Shown here piece by piece: positions 1 to 6,471 of a DNA stretch of 13,520 nt. Source of the DNA: JBBDYG01 sp040901765 (lineage in GTDB: Bacteria; Planctomycetota; Planctomycetia; Pirellulales; Lacipirellulaceae); assembly GCA_040901765.1 (NCBI GenBank), contig JBBDYG010000110.1, forward strand, positions 1 to 13,520. Direction: 5' to 3'. The notes under the pieces are model-generated. The model was given only the letters and a program-made list of their open reading frames with translations. It did no database searches and had not been told where the DNA came from. The first letter of the stretch is position 1. Every line of letters starts with the position of its first letter. A program made the position numbers and the translations under genes.

Positions 1-20
1 CGCATCAAGCTCAGGCGGCT

Positions 21-260
21 TTATCCATCAATCCAAGAGTGATCAAGCACTAGTGCCTCGCGCACCAACTCCGCCGCCGTCGTGGGTTGGCACTGCCCAG
101 CGGTAAACTCCCGGCGGGCTTGGGCCACGGTATCCGCCACACGTTCCCGCCCGCGCTCGGCCAGGCGGCGGCTCAATACGGCGACCAGTTCAGCCTGCGT
201 GGCCGCGTCGAGTTGTTCGACGACGTCGAGTGCATCGGAAAATGCGACCGTCTGGCTCAT
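21..260 (-). CDS. Small antitoxin-like protein of a type II toxin-antitoxin pair
   Basis: The 79-residue product is acidic and helical in character, with an opening segment (SDALDVVEQLDAATQAELV) followed by a basic stretch (LSRRLAERGRERV) and an EAR-like segment (VAQARREFTAGQCQ). This pattern resembles short antitoxins that precede RelE/ParE-type toxins in cyanobacteria and other bacteria; that match is from memory of the family, not a search. An AGGAG ribosome binding site lies 5-6 bases before the ATG at 260, and a good promoter lies upstream. The toxin partner is not visible. An ATG at position 5 on the minus strand, 15 bases after the stop, could open it, but only two codons are inside the window. 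An orphan regulatory protein is the alternative. The reading frame is well supported, the function only moderately. Confidence 0.7.
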   Translation of the reverse strand: MSQTVAFSDALDVVEQLDAATQAELVAVLSRRLAERGRERVADTVAQARREFTAGQCQPTTAAELVREALVLDHSWIDG

Positions 261-290
261 GGGATCTCCTGTGCGTGGGGTAACTCTTTC

Positions 291-319
291 AGAATACTTA
301 GCACCGATCCCCCAGGCAA
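291..319 (-). promoter_or_regulatory. Sigma70-type promoter of the antitoxin-like gene
   Basis: Read on the minus strand, TTGCCT (314-319) and TATTCT (291-296) are separated by exactly 17 bases. Transcription would start near 284, giving a short leader of about 24 bases that contains the AGGAG site before the ATG at 260. The spacing and closeness to consensus are seen directly; activity is inferred. Confidence 0.55.
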
Positions 320-390
320 GTAGTTTTCGCGCTCGGCCGCATGAAGGCTAGCGATGCTGTCAAACAAAAGTCCGTCGCGCAGCACTCGCG

Positions 391-419
391 TTGACCCAAT
401 GCGCGTGACTCGCTAGCGT
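391..419 (+). promoter_or_regulatory. Weak candidate promoter of the lipoprotein-like gene
   Basis: TTGACC (391-396) is followed after 17 bases by TAGCGT (414-419), a poor -10 box. If used, transcription would begin near 426. That excludes the in-frame ATG at 420 and supports the start at 474. Confidence 0.3.
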
Positions 420-473
420 ATGCGGCCCATTGGCGGCTCTCTTCACACGAACTCTCATCACGCTGTTCCGCGT

Positions 474-1388
474 ATGCGCTACTCCTATCACGGTTCGTTC
501 CGTTTTGCGCGTCAGATTGCCGGCGCGATGTTGCTGATTGCAACCGGCGGCTGTCAGATGTTCGACGGCGATATGGAACTCATGCCGTCGGGACAATCGC
601 CCCTTCAAGCGGCCAAGCCATCGCCCGACGCGGTGACGCTTGAAATCTTTTGGGCGCGGTTCCCCGCCGGGTCGCCGGCGCTCAACGACGAGGTATGGCG
701 CGAGATTCAGGAAGACCGCTTGCTGCCGGAGTTGCGGGCGCGATTGGCTGCACAGGGGCTTCGCGCGGGCGTGGTTGGCGGCACCCCGCCGGCGGCGATT
801 ATGGCGCTGCTCAATCCGGCGGGACGCAAATTCGATGAGCTTGCCGCCGACGAGCAAGTCGATCCCGCGCTGCTGGCCGAGGCTCCCAAGGTTACGCGCC
901 GTCTCAAGCAATTGCGTTTCGGCACGCGGATGGAGTTGCAGGCTTCAGACGTGATTGAAACTGCATCGTTGTTGGTGCCGGCCGAGGGTGAGCTGGGCGG
1001 TGGGACATACGACCTTGCTCAAGCAATTTACCAGCTTGAGGTTCGGGAACAGTCCAGCGGCCAAGTCGAATTGCAGATGACGCCCGAGCTACAACACGGC
1101 CCGCAGCAAGGCCGCTGGTCGCAGGACGACACGGGAATTCTGCGGCTGGCCCCGGCTCGCGATGCGGAGGTGTTTCGCGATCTGCGGATGGCGATTTCCC
1201 TTGCGCCGGGAGAGATGCTTCTCGTGCTGGGGCTGCCCGATGCGGTCGGCCGGCTGGGACACTATTTCCACACCGTAGAAACCGCTACCGGTCGCGAGCA
1301 GAAGGCCGTTATCATTCGCATCGCCGACGTGCCGCGCGGCGACGAATTTCACAGCGCTAGCGCGAATACATGGGGCTGGTTTCGCTGA
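474..1388 (+). CDS. Lipoprotein-like exported protein of unknown function
   Basis: I do not recognise this 304-residue protein. Starting at the ATG at 474 gives a classical export signal: a basic N-terminus (MRYSYHGSFRFARQ), a hydrophobic stretch (IAGAMLLIA), then TGGC with Cys27 as possible lipidated residue. The residue at -3 is Thr rather than Leu/Val/Ile, so the lipobox is imperfect. The in-frame ATG at 420 would add 18 residues ahead of the signal and is less likely. Neither start has a clear Shine-Dalgarno. The mature part is soluble and rich in Leu, Ala and Glu, with no repeats or known catalytic motif that I can see. A stretch near the C-terminus (ISLAPGEMLLVLGLPDAVGRLGHYFH) reads like a folded beta domain. 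The gene ends 98 bases before fba, without an obvious terminator between. Export is moderately sure; function is unknown. Confidence 0.75.
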   Translation: MRYSYHGSFRFARQIAGAMLLIATGGCQMFDGDMELMPSGQSPLQAAKPSPDAVTLEIFWARFPAGSPALNDEVWREIQEDRLLPELRARLAAQGLRAGVVGGTPPAAIMALLNPAGRKFDELAADEQVDPALLAEAPKVTRRLKQLRFGTRMELQASDVIETASLLVPAEGELGGGTYDLAQAIYQLEVREQSSGQVELQMTPELQHGPQQGRWSQDDTGILRLAPARDAEVFRDLRMAISLAPGEMLLVLGLPDAVGRLGHYFHTVETATGREQKAVIIRIADVPRGDEFHSASANTWGWFR

Positions 1389-1486
1389 TTGTCGTTGCCT
1401 TCTGCACACCCTCCCAATCGGCCCCTTCCGCCGGTACACTCTCAGTTGAAGCAAAGCCTGCGCCACTCGCTCAAGGAGTTTACAAA

Positions 1487-2530
1487 ATGCCTCTCGTTCC
1501 CATGCGACTATTGTTGGATCACGCCGCCGAGAATAATTACGGCTTGGCCGCTTTCAATGTGAACAACATGGAGCAGATCCAGTCGATCATGGAGGCGGCG
1601 CAGGAGACCGAGTCGCCTGTAATCGTGCAGGCTTCTCGCGGCGCGCGGAAGTATTCGCAGGACGATTATCTGCGGCACTTGATGCTCGCTGCCGCCGAGC
1701 TTTATCCGCACATTCCGATCGCGATGCATCAGGACCACGGCAACAGCCCCGCCACCTGCAAGAGCGCGATTGAGAACGGCTTCACCTCGGTGATGATGGA
1801 CGGATCGCTGATGGAGGACGGCAAGACGCCGGCGAGCTTTGACTACAATGTGAAAGTGACGCGCGACGTGGCGCAGTCCGCCCACAAAAAGGGTGTGTCG
1901 GTCGAAGGAGAGTTGGGTTGCCTTGGTTCGCTGGAAGACGGCACCGGTGAACAAGAAGATGGCCACGGCGCCACCGGCGCGCTGAGCCACGACCAACTGC
2001 TGACCGATCCCGACGAAGCAGAGCGATTTGTAGCCCAGACGGGCGTCGACGCGCTGGCCGTAGCCATTGGCACAAGTCATGGAGCTTACAAATTTAAGAA
2101 GAAGCCAACGGGCGAAGTGCTGGCGATGGACCGCATCGAAGAGATTCACCGCCGGCTGCCGAATTGTCACCTGGTGATGCACGGCTCCAGCAGCGTGCCG
2201 CAAGAATTGCAAGACGTCATCAACAAATACGGCGGGAGGCTGAAGCAGACCTGGGGCGTGCCGGTGGAGGAAATCCAGCGCGGCATCAAGCACGGCGTGC
2301 GGAAGATTAATGTCGATACCGACAACCGCCTTGCGATCACCGGCGCGATCCGCAAAGTGCTGGCCGAGTCGCCCGAGAAATTCGACCCCCGCGACTATCT
2401 CACCCCGGCTCGCGCAGCCATGAAGGATGTGTGCGTAGCTCGCATGGTGTCCTTCGGCCAAGCGGGGAATGCACCGAAGATCAAGCCCGTTTCGGTCGAA
2501 CAGTTTGCGAGTTATTACAAGGCAAACTAA
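1487..2530 (+). CDS. fba: Class II fructose-bisphosphate aldolase
   Basis: This zinc enzyme of the cytoplasm reversibly cleaves fructose 1,6-bisphosphate into dihydroxyacetone phosphate and glyceraldehyde 3-phosphate in glycolysis and gluconeogenesis. The 347-residue length and sequence fit the subtype related to Calvin-cycle aldolases (FruBisAldo_II_B). Visible motifs are HQDHGN at 81-86 with the likely catalytic Asp83 and zinc ligand His84, the VMMDGSLMEDGKTP loop at 102-115, VEGELGCLGSLEDG at 139-152, GTSHG at 195-199 with zinc ligand His198, MHGSS at 231-235 with His232, and the phosphate-binding region KINVDTDNRLA at 273-283. The ATG at 1487 is chosen because AAGGAG lies 8 bases upstream and family members begin near this point; the frame stays open back to 1370, but that extension overlaps the previous gene. 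The planctomycete context gives no reason to assume carbon fixation: no other Calvin-cycle gene is nearby. Confidence 0.96.
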   Translation: MPLVPMRLLLDHAAENNYGLAAFNVNNMEQIQSIMEAAQETESPVIVQASRGARKYSQDDYLRHLMLAAAELYPHIPIAMHQDHGNSPATCKSAIENGFTSVMMDGSLMEDGKTPASFDYNVKVTRDVAQSAHKKGVSVEGELGCLGSLEDGTGEQEDGHGATGALSHDQLLTDPDEAERFVAQTGVDALAVAIGTSHGAYKFKKKPTGEVLAMDRIEEIHRRLPNCHLVMHGSSSVPQELQDVINKYGGRLKQTWGVPVEEIQRGIKHGVRKINVDTDNRLAITGAIRKVLAESPEKFDPRDYLTPARAAMKDVCVARMVSFGQAGNAPKIKPVSVEQFASYYKAN

Positions 2531-2537
2531 CCGTTTG

Positions 2538-2546
2538 TGGTATAAT
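2538..2546 (+). promoter_or_regulatory. Extended -10 promoter of the Uma2 gene, probably leaderless
   Basis: TGGTATAAT is a perfect extended -10 element (TGn plus TATAAT), and no -35 box lies at the right distance. The ATG of the Uma2 gene begins 7 bases after the last T, exactly where transcription would be expected to start, and there is no Shine-Dalgarno. The sequence fit is direct; leaderless transcription is inferred. Confidence 0.6.
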
Positions 2547-2552
2547 TGTGGC

Positions 2553-3116
2553 ATGAGCACTACGGCCACCACAACTGCGCTCTTAACTGCCGATGAGTTC
2601 TTCGACTTCTCCGCCGCGGAAGGACGATTCGAACTTATCGATGGAGAGGTCCGCACGATGACACCCGGAGGCGGCGAACATGGTGCGGTTGGTTTTGATG
2701 TGGGTTTACTGGTCGGAACGTTTGTGAAGAAGCATCAACTCGGCCGGATGTTCACTGCGGAAACCGGTTTTTTGATCGGGCGCGATCCCGACACAGTACA
2801 GGCGCCTGATTTGGCCTTCGTTCGAAAGGAACGGATTGCGGTCTTGGGAGTTCCCGTGAAATACTTTCCCGAGGCCCCCGCGCTTGTCGTGGAAGTGGTA
2901 TCTCCCAGCGATACTGTCGATAAGGTTGATGCGAAAATGCTTCGCTGGCTCCATGCCGGTGTTGAATTGGGGTGGGTGTGCCGCCCGCGCGCACGATCAG
3001 TCACCGTTTACCGGGTGCTCGATGATATCCGCGTGCTAACCGAGAACGACGTTTTGGATGGCGCGCCGGTATTACCCGGTTACACTTGTCGCGTGGGCGA
3101 TTTCTTCTCTGCATGA
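2553..3116 (+). CDS. Uma2-family protein with PD-(D/E)XK nuclease fold
   Basis: The 187-residue product has the hallmarks of the Uma2 (DUF820) family: an N-terminal LLTADEFFDF segment, FELIDGEV with the first conserved acidic residue, QAPDLAFV with the conserved PD, and LVVEVVSPSDT followed by KVDAKMLRWLHAGVELGWVCRP, the ExV and downstream Lys region. The family has the restriction-endonuclease fold and is expanded in cyanobacteria and planctomycetes; its cellular role is poorly known. The start at 2553 is preferred over the longer frame from 2469 because family members begin here and the extension runs into fba. The gene follows fba by 22 bases but has its own promoter, and its TGA overlaps the start of the next gene. 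Family assignment is strong; DNA cleavage activity is not shown. Confidence 0.9.
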   Translation: MSTTATTTALLTADEFFDFSAAEGRFELIDGEVRTMTPGGGEHGAVGFDVGLLVGTFVKKHQLGRMFTAETGFLIGRDPDTVQAPDLAFVRKERIAVLGVPVKYFPEAPALVVEVVSPSDTVDKVDAKMLRWLHAGVELGWVCRPRARSVTVYRVLDDIRVLTENDVLDGAPVLPGYTCRVGDFFSA

Positions 3117-3958
3117 TTCGTCGCAACTTGCCGCTGGGTTTCGAACCGCGGGAGTGGCTGCTGATTTCGCAGATCGAGCATGCCCGCATCAGCCGACTTC
3201 TGGCCGAGCATTGGGGCAGCGACGAAGTGCAGCCGGTGGTTTGCCGGCCCGATGAAAACGATGCCGCGAAGCTCCAGATTCGGCGCGAGGTGCTGGCGGG
3301 AATCGCGCGGCACGACGATGGCTGGGCGAGTTGGGAAGCGGCGCCGCAGCTTGACCTCGCATTGGGGCGTCCGTTGGACTTTATGGAAATGCCGCAGGCC
3401 GATTCCCTCAGAATCTGGGAAGAGTCCATTCGCGCCGCGCGCAACGAAGGACTGCTGGCCGGTGCGATGACGGCGGGGCATTTCTTGGCATTGCTCACTA
3501 GCTCCCACCATCAGCTTACTCCGGCGGCAATCGAGTGGCGCACCGAGATAGAGCGCAGGCGCGACCAGTGGCTGCGCGAGTGGCGCGAGCTGAATCCCGC
3601 TGTACATTCGGGCGAGCTGACCGATCAGGCACTTCGATGGTTGCAAGCGTTCGACTGGCTGAGCTTGTGGCTGTGCTGCAAATGCCCCGCGTCGCCGGTT
3701 GATTTGCCAGGTTTGGAACCGCCACTAGAACTTCGCGCCCACAGCCCTGCGAGCGATCCGATTGTTTTCCTGTTTGTTGCTTCAGGCCAGGAGCTTTTCG
3801 TCACGGCCAAGCCTTGGCCTTTCGACACTCGCGAGTTGAACATGGTGGTCTCGTGCGAGGCGGTCCCAGCCGCAGTTTACCGTTCGACGCACGAGTTTAT
3901 GGCGTGCCGTCGGACCGCCCAATTGGAATGGCGGTTGGTTGAAATCGCAGGCAAATGA
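3113..3958 (+). CDS. DUF3891 family protein
   Basis: The 281-residue product matches the DUF3891 family in my memory: an early QIEHARISRLLAEHW segment with His23, the signature RHDDGW at 66-71 followed by WEAAPQLD and GRPLDFMEMP, and a later AGHFLALLTSSH with further histidines. Conserved histidines and aspartates (HDD) suggest a metal-dependent HD-like fold, but no activity is known to me. No signal peptide or membrane segment is seen, so it is probably cytoplasmic. The start is the ATG at 3113, which overlaps the Uma2 stop as ATGA, so translation is probably coupled; an in-frame start at 3086 lies inside Uma2 and is less likely. The pairing with Uma2 may simply reflect a shared transcript. 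Confidence 0.83.
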   Translation: MIRRNLPLGFEPREWLLISQIEHARISRLLAEHWGSDEVQPVVCRPDENDAAKLQIRREVLAGIARHDDGWASWEAAPQLDLALGRPLDFMEMPQADSLRIWEESIRAARNEGLLAGAMTAGHFLALLTSSHHQLTPAAIEWRTEIERRRDQWLREWRELNPAVHSGELTDQALRWLQAFDWLSLWLCCKCPASPVDLPGLEPPLELRAHSPASDPIVFLFVASGQELFVTAKPWPFDTRELNMVVSCEAVPAAVYRSTHEFMACRRTAQLEWRLVEIAGK

Positions 3959-3981
3959 CGGTGGAATCCGCTGAGCGTCGG

Positions 3982-4008
3982 AACCTCGCCCGCTTGGCGG
4001 GGTTTCGA
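3982..4008 (+). terminator. Possible terminator after the DUF3891 gene
   Basis: AACCTCGCC (3982-3990) pairs with GGCGGGGTT (3996-4004), including one G-T wobble, around the five-base loop CGCTT. It is followed by TTTCGACTTT rather than a continuous T-run, so intrinsic termination would be weak. Confidence 0.42.
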
Positions 4009-4099
4009 CTTTAGAGCGGCACGCGGCGGCGATTCCAGCTAGCGGAGGAGCTTGCCCCGCCGGGTTACTTTGCAGCAAACCTAATTGGAGCAAGAAACC

Positions 4100-4744
4100 A
4101 TGCATCTGTTGAAATCAGCAATTGCAATTGCAGTGCTGGGATTGGTCGCCAGCCCGGTGTGGGCCGACGAAGATAAACCCAAAGACCGTCCGCCGCGCGA
4201 TGGGGAGCAGAAGCAGCGCGTCTTGGAGAAATTCGACAAAGACGGCGACGGCAAGCTCAATGAAGAAGAGCGGGAGGCGGCGCGTGATGCCAGGCGCGAT
4301 AAAGAGGGGCCGCGCGGCGAGCGCCGCCGCGGCGAAGGACGCCGTGGTCCCGATGGTCCGGACGGGCCTCCACGCGGCGAAGGGCGTCGCGGCCCCGGCG
4401 GTCCAGATGGTCCTCCAGGCGGCCCTCGGCCACCGATGGATCCAGAAAAAATGTTCGAGCGTCTCGATGAAAACGGCGATGGCCATTTGAGCCTCGACGA
4501 GTTCCGCGACGGGATGAAGAAGTTGCGTCCGCCACGCCCCCCACGCGGCTTCGGCGAGGGTGACCGCCGCCGCGGTCCGGGCGGGCCGGATGGTCCCCGC
4601 TTCCGTGGGGACGGTCCCGACGGCGGCCCGCGCGACGGTGAAGACGGGCCTCGCGAAGGGCGTCGGCCAGGACGGCCGCCCCGCCCCGATGCCGATTCGG
4701 ATCAACCCGAGCCGGAATCGGACGACGAGCCGCCCGCCGCGTAA
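4100..4744 (+). CDS. Secreted EF-hand protein with Gly/Pro/Arg/Asp-rich linkers
   Basis: The 214-residue product has a clear signal peptide (MHLLKSAIAIAVLGLVASPVWA, cleavage after residue 22). It carries two canonical EF-hand loops: residues 46-57 (DKDGDGKLNEEE) and 123-134 (DENGDGHLSLDE), each with acidic residues at positions 1, 3 or 5 and a final Glu at 12. Between and after them lie low-complexity tracts of GPDGP, GRRGP and GPPG type that look collagen-like but lack a strict three-residue period. Planctomycetes encode many such exported EF-hand proteins; calcium binding in the periplasm or outside is likely, and the partner is unknown. GGAG lies 9 bases before the ATG at 4100; the TTG at 4085 would put charged residues before the signal peptide and is rejected. 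A terminator follows 47 bases after the stop. Confidence 0.87.
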   Translation: MHLLKSAIAIAVLGLVASPVWADEDKPKDRPPRDGEQKQRVLEKFDKDGDGKLNEEEREAARDARRDKEGPRGERRRGEGRRGPDGPDGPPRGEGRRGPGGPDGPPGGPRPPMDPEKMFERLDENGDGHLSLDEFRDGMKKLRPPRPPRGFGEGDRRRGPGGPDGPRFRGDGPDGGPRDGEDGPREGRRPGRPPRPDADSDQPEPESDDEPPAA

Positions 4745-4791
4745 TTCTTGCCCGGTGTCGATTTACCGATGGCTTAAAGCCTGCAACGATA

Positions 4792-4821
4792 GGTCCGGTC
4801 CCCCAGGGGCCGGGCCTTTTT
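4792..4821 (+). terminator. Rho-independent terminator of the EF-hand gene
   Basis: An 11-bp GC-rich stem (4792-4802 with 4806-4816, two G-T wobbles) closes a three-base loop and runs straight into five T residues (4817-4821). It ends the first plus-strand block. Confidence 0.82.
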
Positions 4822-4873
4822 CCATAGCCCGGCCGGTGATTGATTCGGATTGGGGCGGTCGTAGCAGAGCAGT

Positions 4874-4902
4874 TTGCCTGCGGGCGCGTGGCGAAATATA
4901 CT
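4874..4902 (+). promoter_or_regulatory. Sigma70-type promoter of the secreted unknown gene
   Basis: TTGCCT (4874-4879) and TATACT (4897-4902) are spaced by exactly 17 bases. Transcription would start near 4909, about 60 bases before the ATG at 4971, and just beyond the preceding terminator. This promoter probably also serves rpmA. Confidence 0.65.
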
Positions 4903-4970
4903 GATAGCTCGGGCGTAATCTGTTGCGCCGCCTCTTTCTGTGAACTATCACTCCAGCGGGCGAAGCACCT

Positions 4971-5942
4971 ATGCAGTCGGTCTTTCAGAAAAATCGGCGC
5001 GCGGCGCTGCGCGCGGTAGTCATTCTCTGCGTTGCTTCGTCTCGCATCTTCGCGCAAGATACGCCACCACGATTGCGCGCGTTTGCGCCCGGCGTGATGA
5101 CCGTCATCGAGCCGGCGCTCGAACCGAGCGAGACGCTGCACGTCCATGACCTGGTCGAGATTCGCGCGGACAAGTCGCTTGATTGGCAGCCGGAGTTTCT
5201 GCCGGCATCGCGAACCTTGTTCAACATGGCCAAAGACGTTCAGTTCAAGCGCGAGGTCTGGGGGCTGGAATTTGCGTTCAAGCCACTGCGGATGATCGAA
5301 GTGGATGTGCCGCAAGCGAATGGCCGGATGGTGCGCAAGAATATTTGGTATTTGGTGTATCGAGTGCGCAACACGGGTGCCGCATTGAAACCCGTTGAAG
5401 AAGGACCGGGCGAGTTTACCGCGCAGCCCGGGACGCCGGCGCCGCGACGGTTCGTGCCGGAGTTCGTCATCGAAGCTCACGACTTGGACGCTGAGGGAAA
5501 AAAGAACTATCGCGCCTATCTCGATCGAGTGGTTCCCGCTGCCGTCGACCCAATCCGCCAGCGGGAAGCGGGCGGCCGCCTGTTGCATAACAGCGTGACC
5601 ATCAGCGACGAGCCGATTCCCGTGGCTGCAGGATCGGAAGATGATGGCACGTGGGGCGTGGCAATGTGGGAAGACGTGGACCCGAATATCGACTTTTTCT
5701 CGATCTACGTGGGCGGTCTCACCAACGCCTATGACTGGAGCGACCCGCCCGGGGCGTATGCTGCCGGCGATCGCCCGGGGAAAGGCCGCCGGTTTACTCA
5801 GAAGATGCTGCAACTCAATTTCTGGCGTCCGGGCGATGAATATCAAGAGCACGAGCGGGAAGTCCGTTTTGGCGTCGCCCCCGACCGAGCCGAGCTTTAC
5901 GGCGTTCCGGAAGGGGTTGCCTACCGCTGGATTCATCAGTAA
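4971..5942 (+). CDS. Secreted planctomycete protein of unknown function
   Basis: I do not recognise a named family for this 323-residue protein. It begins with a basic N-terminus (QKNRRAALR), a hydrophobic core (AVVILCVASS) and a cleavage site after IFA (about residue 28), so it is probably exported. The mature part is aromatic and beta-rich: KNIWYLVYRVRNTG resembles an immunoglobulin-like or transthyretin-like strand pair, and the DDGTWGVAMWEDVDPNIDFFSIYVGGLTNAYDW stretch around residue 225-257 is rich in Trp and Asp. Conserved-looking segments (EFAFKPLRMIEVDVP, FVPEFVIEAHD, LQLNFWRPGDEY) suggest a real, constrained protein. No catalytic motif or metal site is evident. The start at 4971 has no good Shine-Dalgarno, but the signal peptide begins here. 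It lies upstream of rpmA, separated by the inverted repeat. Confidence 0.83.
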   Translation: MQSVFQKNRRAALRAVVILCVASSRIFAQDTPPRLRAFAPGVMTVIEPALEPSETLHVHDLVEIRADKSLDWQPEFLPASRTLFNMAKDVQFKREVWGLEFAFKPLRMIEVDVPQANGRMVRKNIWYLVYRVRNTGAALKPVEEGPGEFTAQPGTPAPRRFVPEFVIEAHDLDAEGKKNYRAYLDRVVPAAVDPIRQREAGGRLLHNSVTISDEPIPVAAGSEDDGTWGVAMWEDVDPNIDFFSIYVGGLTNAYDWSDPPGAYAAGDRPGKGRRFTQKMLQLNFWRPGDEYQEHEREVRFGVAPDRAELYGVPEGVAYRWIHQ

Positions 5943-5987
5943 AATCTAGGGCTGCGGCGGACACGCGTTGCCGTCGGTAAAAAAGGC

Positions 5988-6057
5988 AAATGTGAGATGT
6001 GAAAAGTCAGAAGTAAGAATTTGCTTCCGAACTTCTGACTTCTCACATCTTACATTT
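5988..6057. repeat. 70-bp imperfect inverted repeat made of degenerate heptamers
   Basis: The left arm 5988-6014 and right arm 6031-6057 are complementary over 27 bases with one mismatch (A6003 opposite C6042) and one G-T wobble (G5994 opposite T6051); the loop is 16 bases. Each arm is itself a tandem array of seven-base units: GTGAGAT, GTGAAAA, GTCAGAA, GTAAGAA on the left, and on the reverse strand of the right arm GTAAGAT, GTGAGAA, GTCAGAA. The element ends 11 bases before the rpmA start codon, where no Shine-Dalgarno is visible. As RNA it would form a long hairpin within reach of the initiating ribosome. There is no T-run after it, so it is not a normal terminator. Confidence 0.85.
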
Positions 6058-6068
6058 CTGGTTCAATC

Positions 6069-6320
6069 ATGGCACATAAAAAAGGACAAGGCTCCAGCCG
6101 CAATGGTCGCGATTCGAACGGCCAGCGACGCGGAGTCAAGAAATACGGCGGCGAACAAGTCATTGCCGGCAACATTCTCGTGCGGCAGCTTGGCAATAAA
6201 TTCCATCCCGGCAAAGGGGTCGGCCAAGGTAGGGATTACACCCTGTTCGCACTTGTTGACGGCCAGGTGCTGTTCGACCGCGAAGGCCGCCGCGTGAATG
6301 TGACCCCCAGCGCGAACTGA
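6069..6320 (+). CDS. rpmA: 50S ribosomal protein L27
   Basis: The 83-residue basic protein matches bacterial L27 across its length: MAHKKGQGSSRNGRDSNGQR at the start, then RGVKKYGGEQVIAGNILVRQ, GNKFHPGKGVGQGRDYTLFA and a C-terminal VLFDREGRRVNV. L27 sits at the peptidyl transferase centre, its flexible N-terminus reaching towards the tRNA ends. There is no N-terminal extension of the kind cleaved in Firmicutes. The usual neighbour rplU (L21) is absent upstream, where the secreted unknown gene lies instead, while obg follows as in many bacteria. A strong terminator separates rpmA from obg, so the two are probably not one simple operon. Confidence 0.97.
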   Translation: MAHKKGQGSSRNGRDSNGQRRGVKKYGGEQVIAGNILVRQLGNKFHPGKGVGQGRDYTLFALVDGQVLFDREGRRVNVTPSAN

Positions 6321-6356
6321 CATTCCGCTCCGGCGTTCACCAATTTGATACACTTT

Positions 6357-6388
6357 AAGGATGCCCCGGCGAGGGGCATCCTTTTTTT
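6357..6388 (+). terminator. Strong Rho-independent terminator after rpmA
   Basis: A perfect 11-bp stem (AAGGATGCCCC with GGGGCATCCTT) around the loop GGCGA leads into seven T residues (6382-6388). It stands between rpmA and obg. Confidence 0.92.
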
Positions 6389-6440
6389 GTTGGACTTTTA
6401 GCCGCGCTCGCTTGCGACGCGCTCTTCCGCCCCACCCTAG

Positions 6441-6462
6441 CCCTCCCCCTCAGGAGGAGGGG
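6441..6462 (+). repeat. Palindromic CCCTCC/GGAGGGG element that supplies the obg ribosome binding site
   Basis: CCCCTC (6446-6451) can pair with GAGGGG (6457-6462) around the loop AGGAG. The right half carries AGGAGG and GGAGGGG, the only Shine-Dalgarno-like sequence before obg, ending 9 bases before its ATG. It resembles the CCCTAnCCCTC palindromes scattered between genes in many GC-rich genomes. Folding would partly hide the ribosome binding site. Confidence 0.5.
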
Positions 6463-6471
6463 AATTAGAAC

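Noticed and set aside
1435..1440. TACACT as -10 box of an fba promoter
   Set aside because: No -35 box at 16-18 bases upstream and no TGn extension; too weak to list.
1508..2656. Minus-strand open frame of 382 codons opposite fba
   Set aside because: It is antisense to a certain aldolase, has no ribosome binding site, and runs into the Uma2 gene.
4257..5936. Minus-strand open frame of 559 codons across the EF-hand and secreted unknown genes
   Set aside because: It lies antisense to two well-supported genes with signal peptides, crosses a terminator and a promoter, and its Arg/His-rich composition is that of a GC-driven shadow frame.
5988..6057. The inverted repeat as a Rho-independent terminator or CRISPR-like array
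   Set aside because: No T-run follows the stem, and the heptamers are contiguous without spacers; neither type fits.
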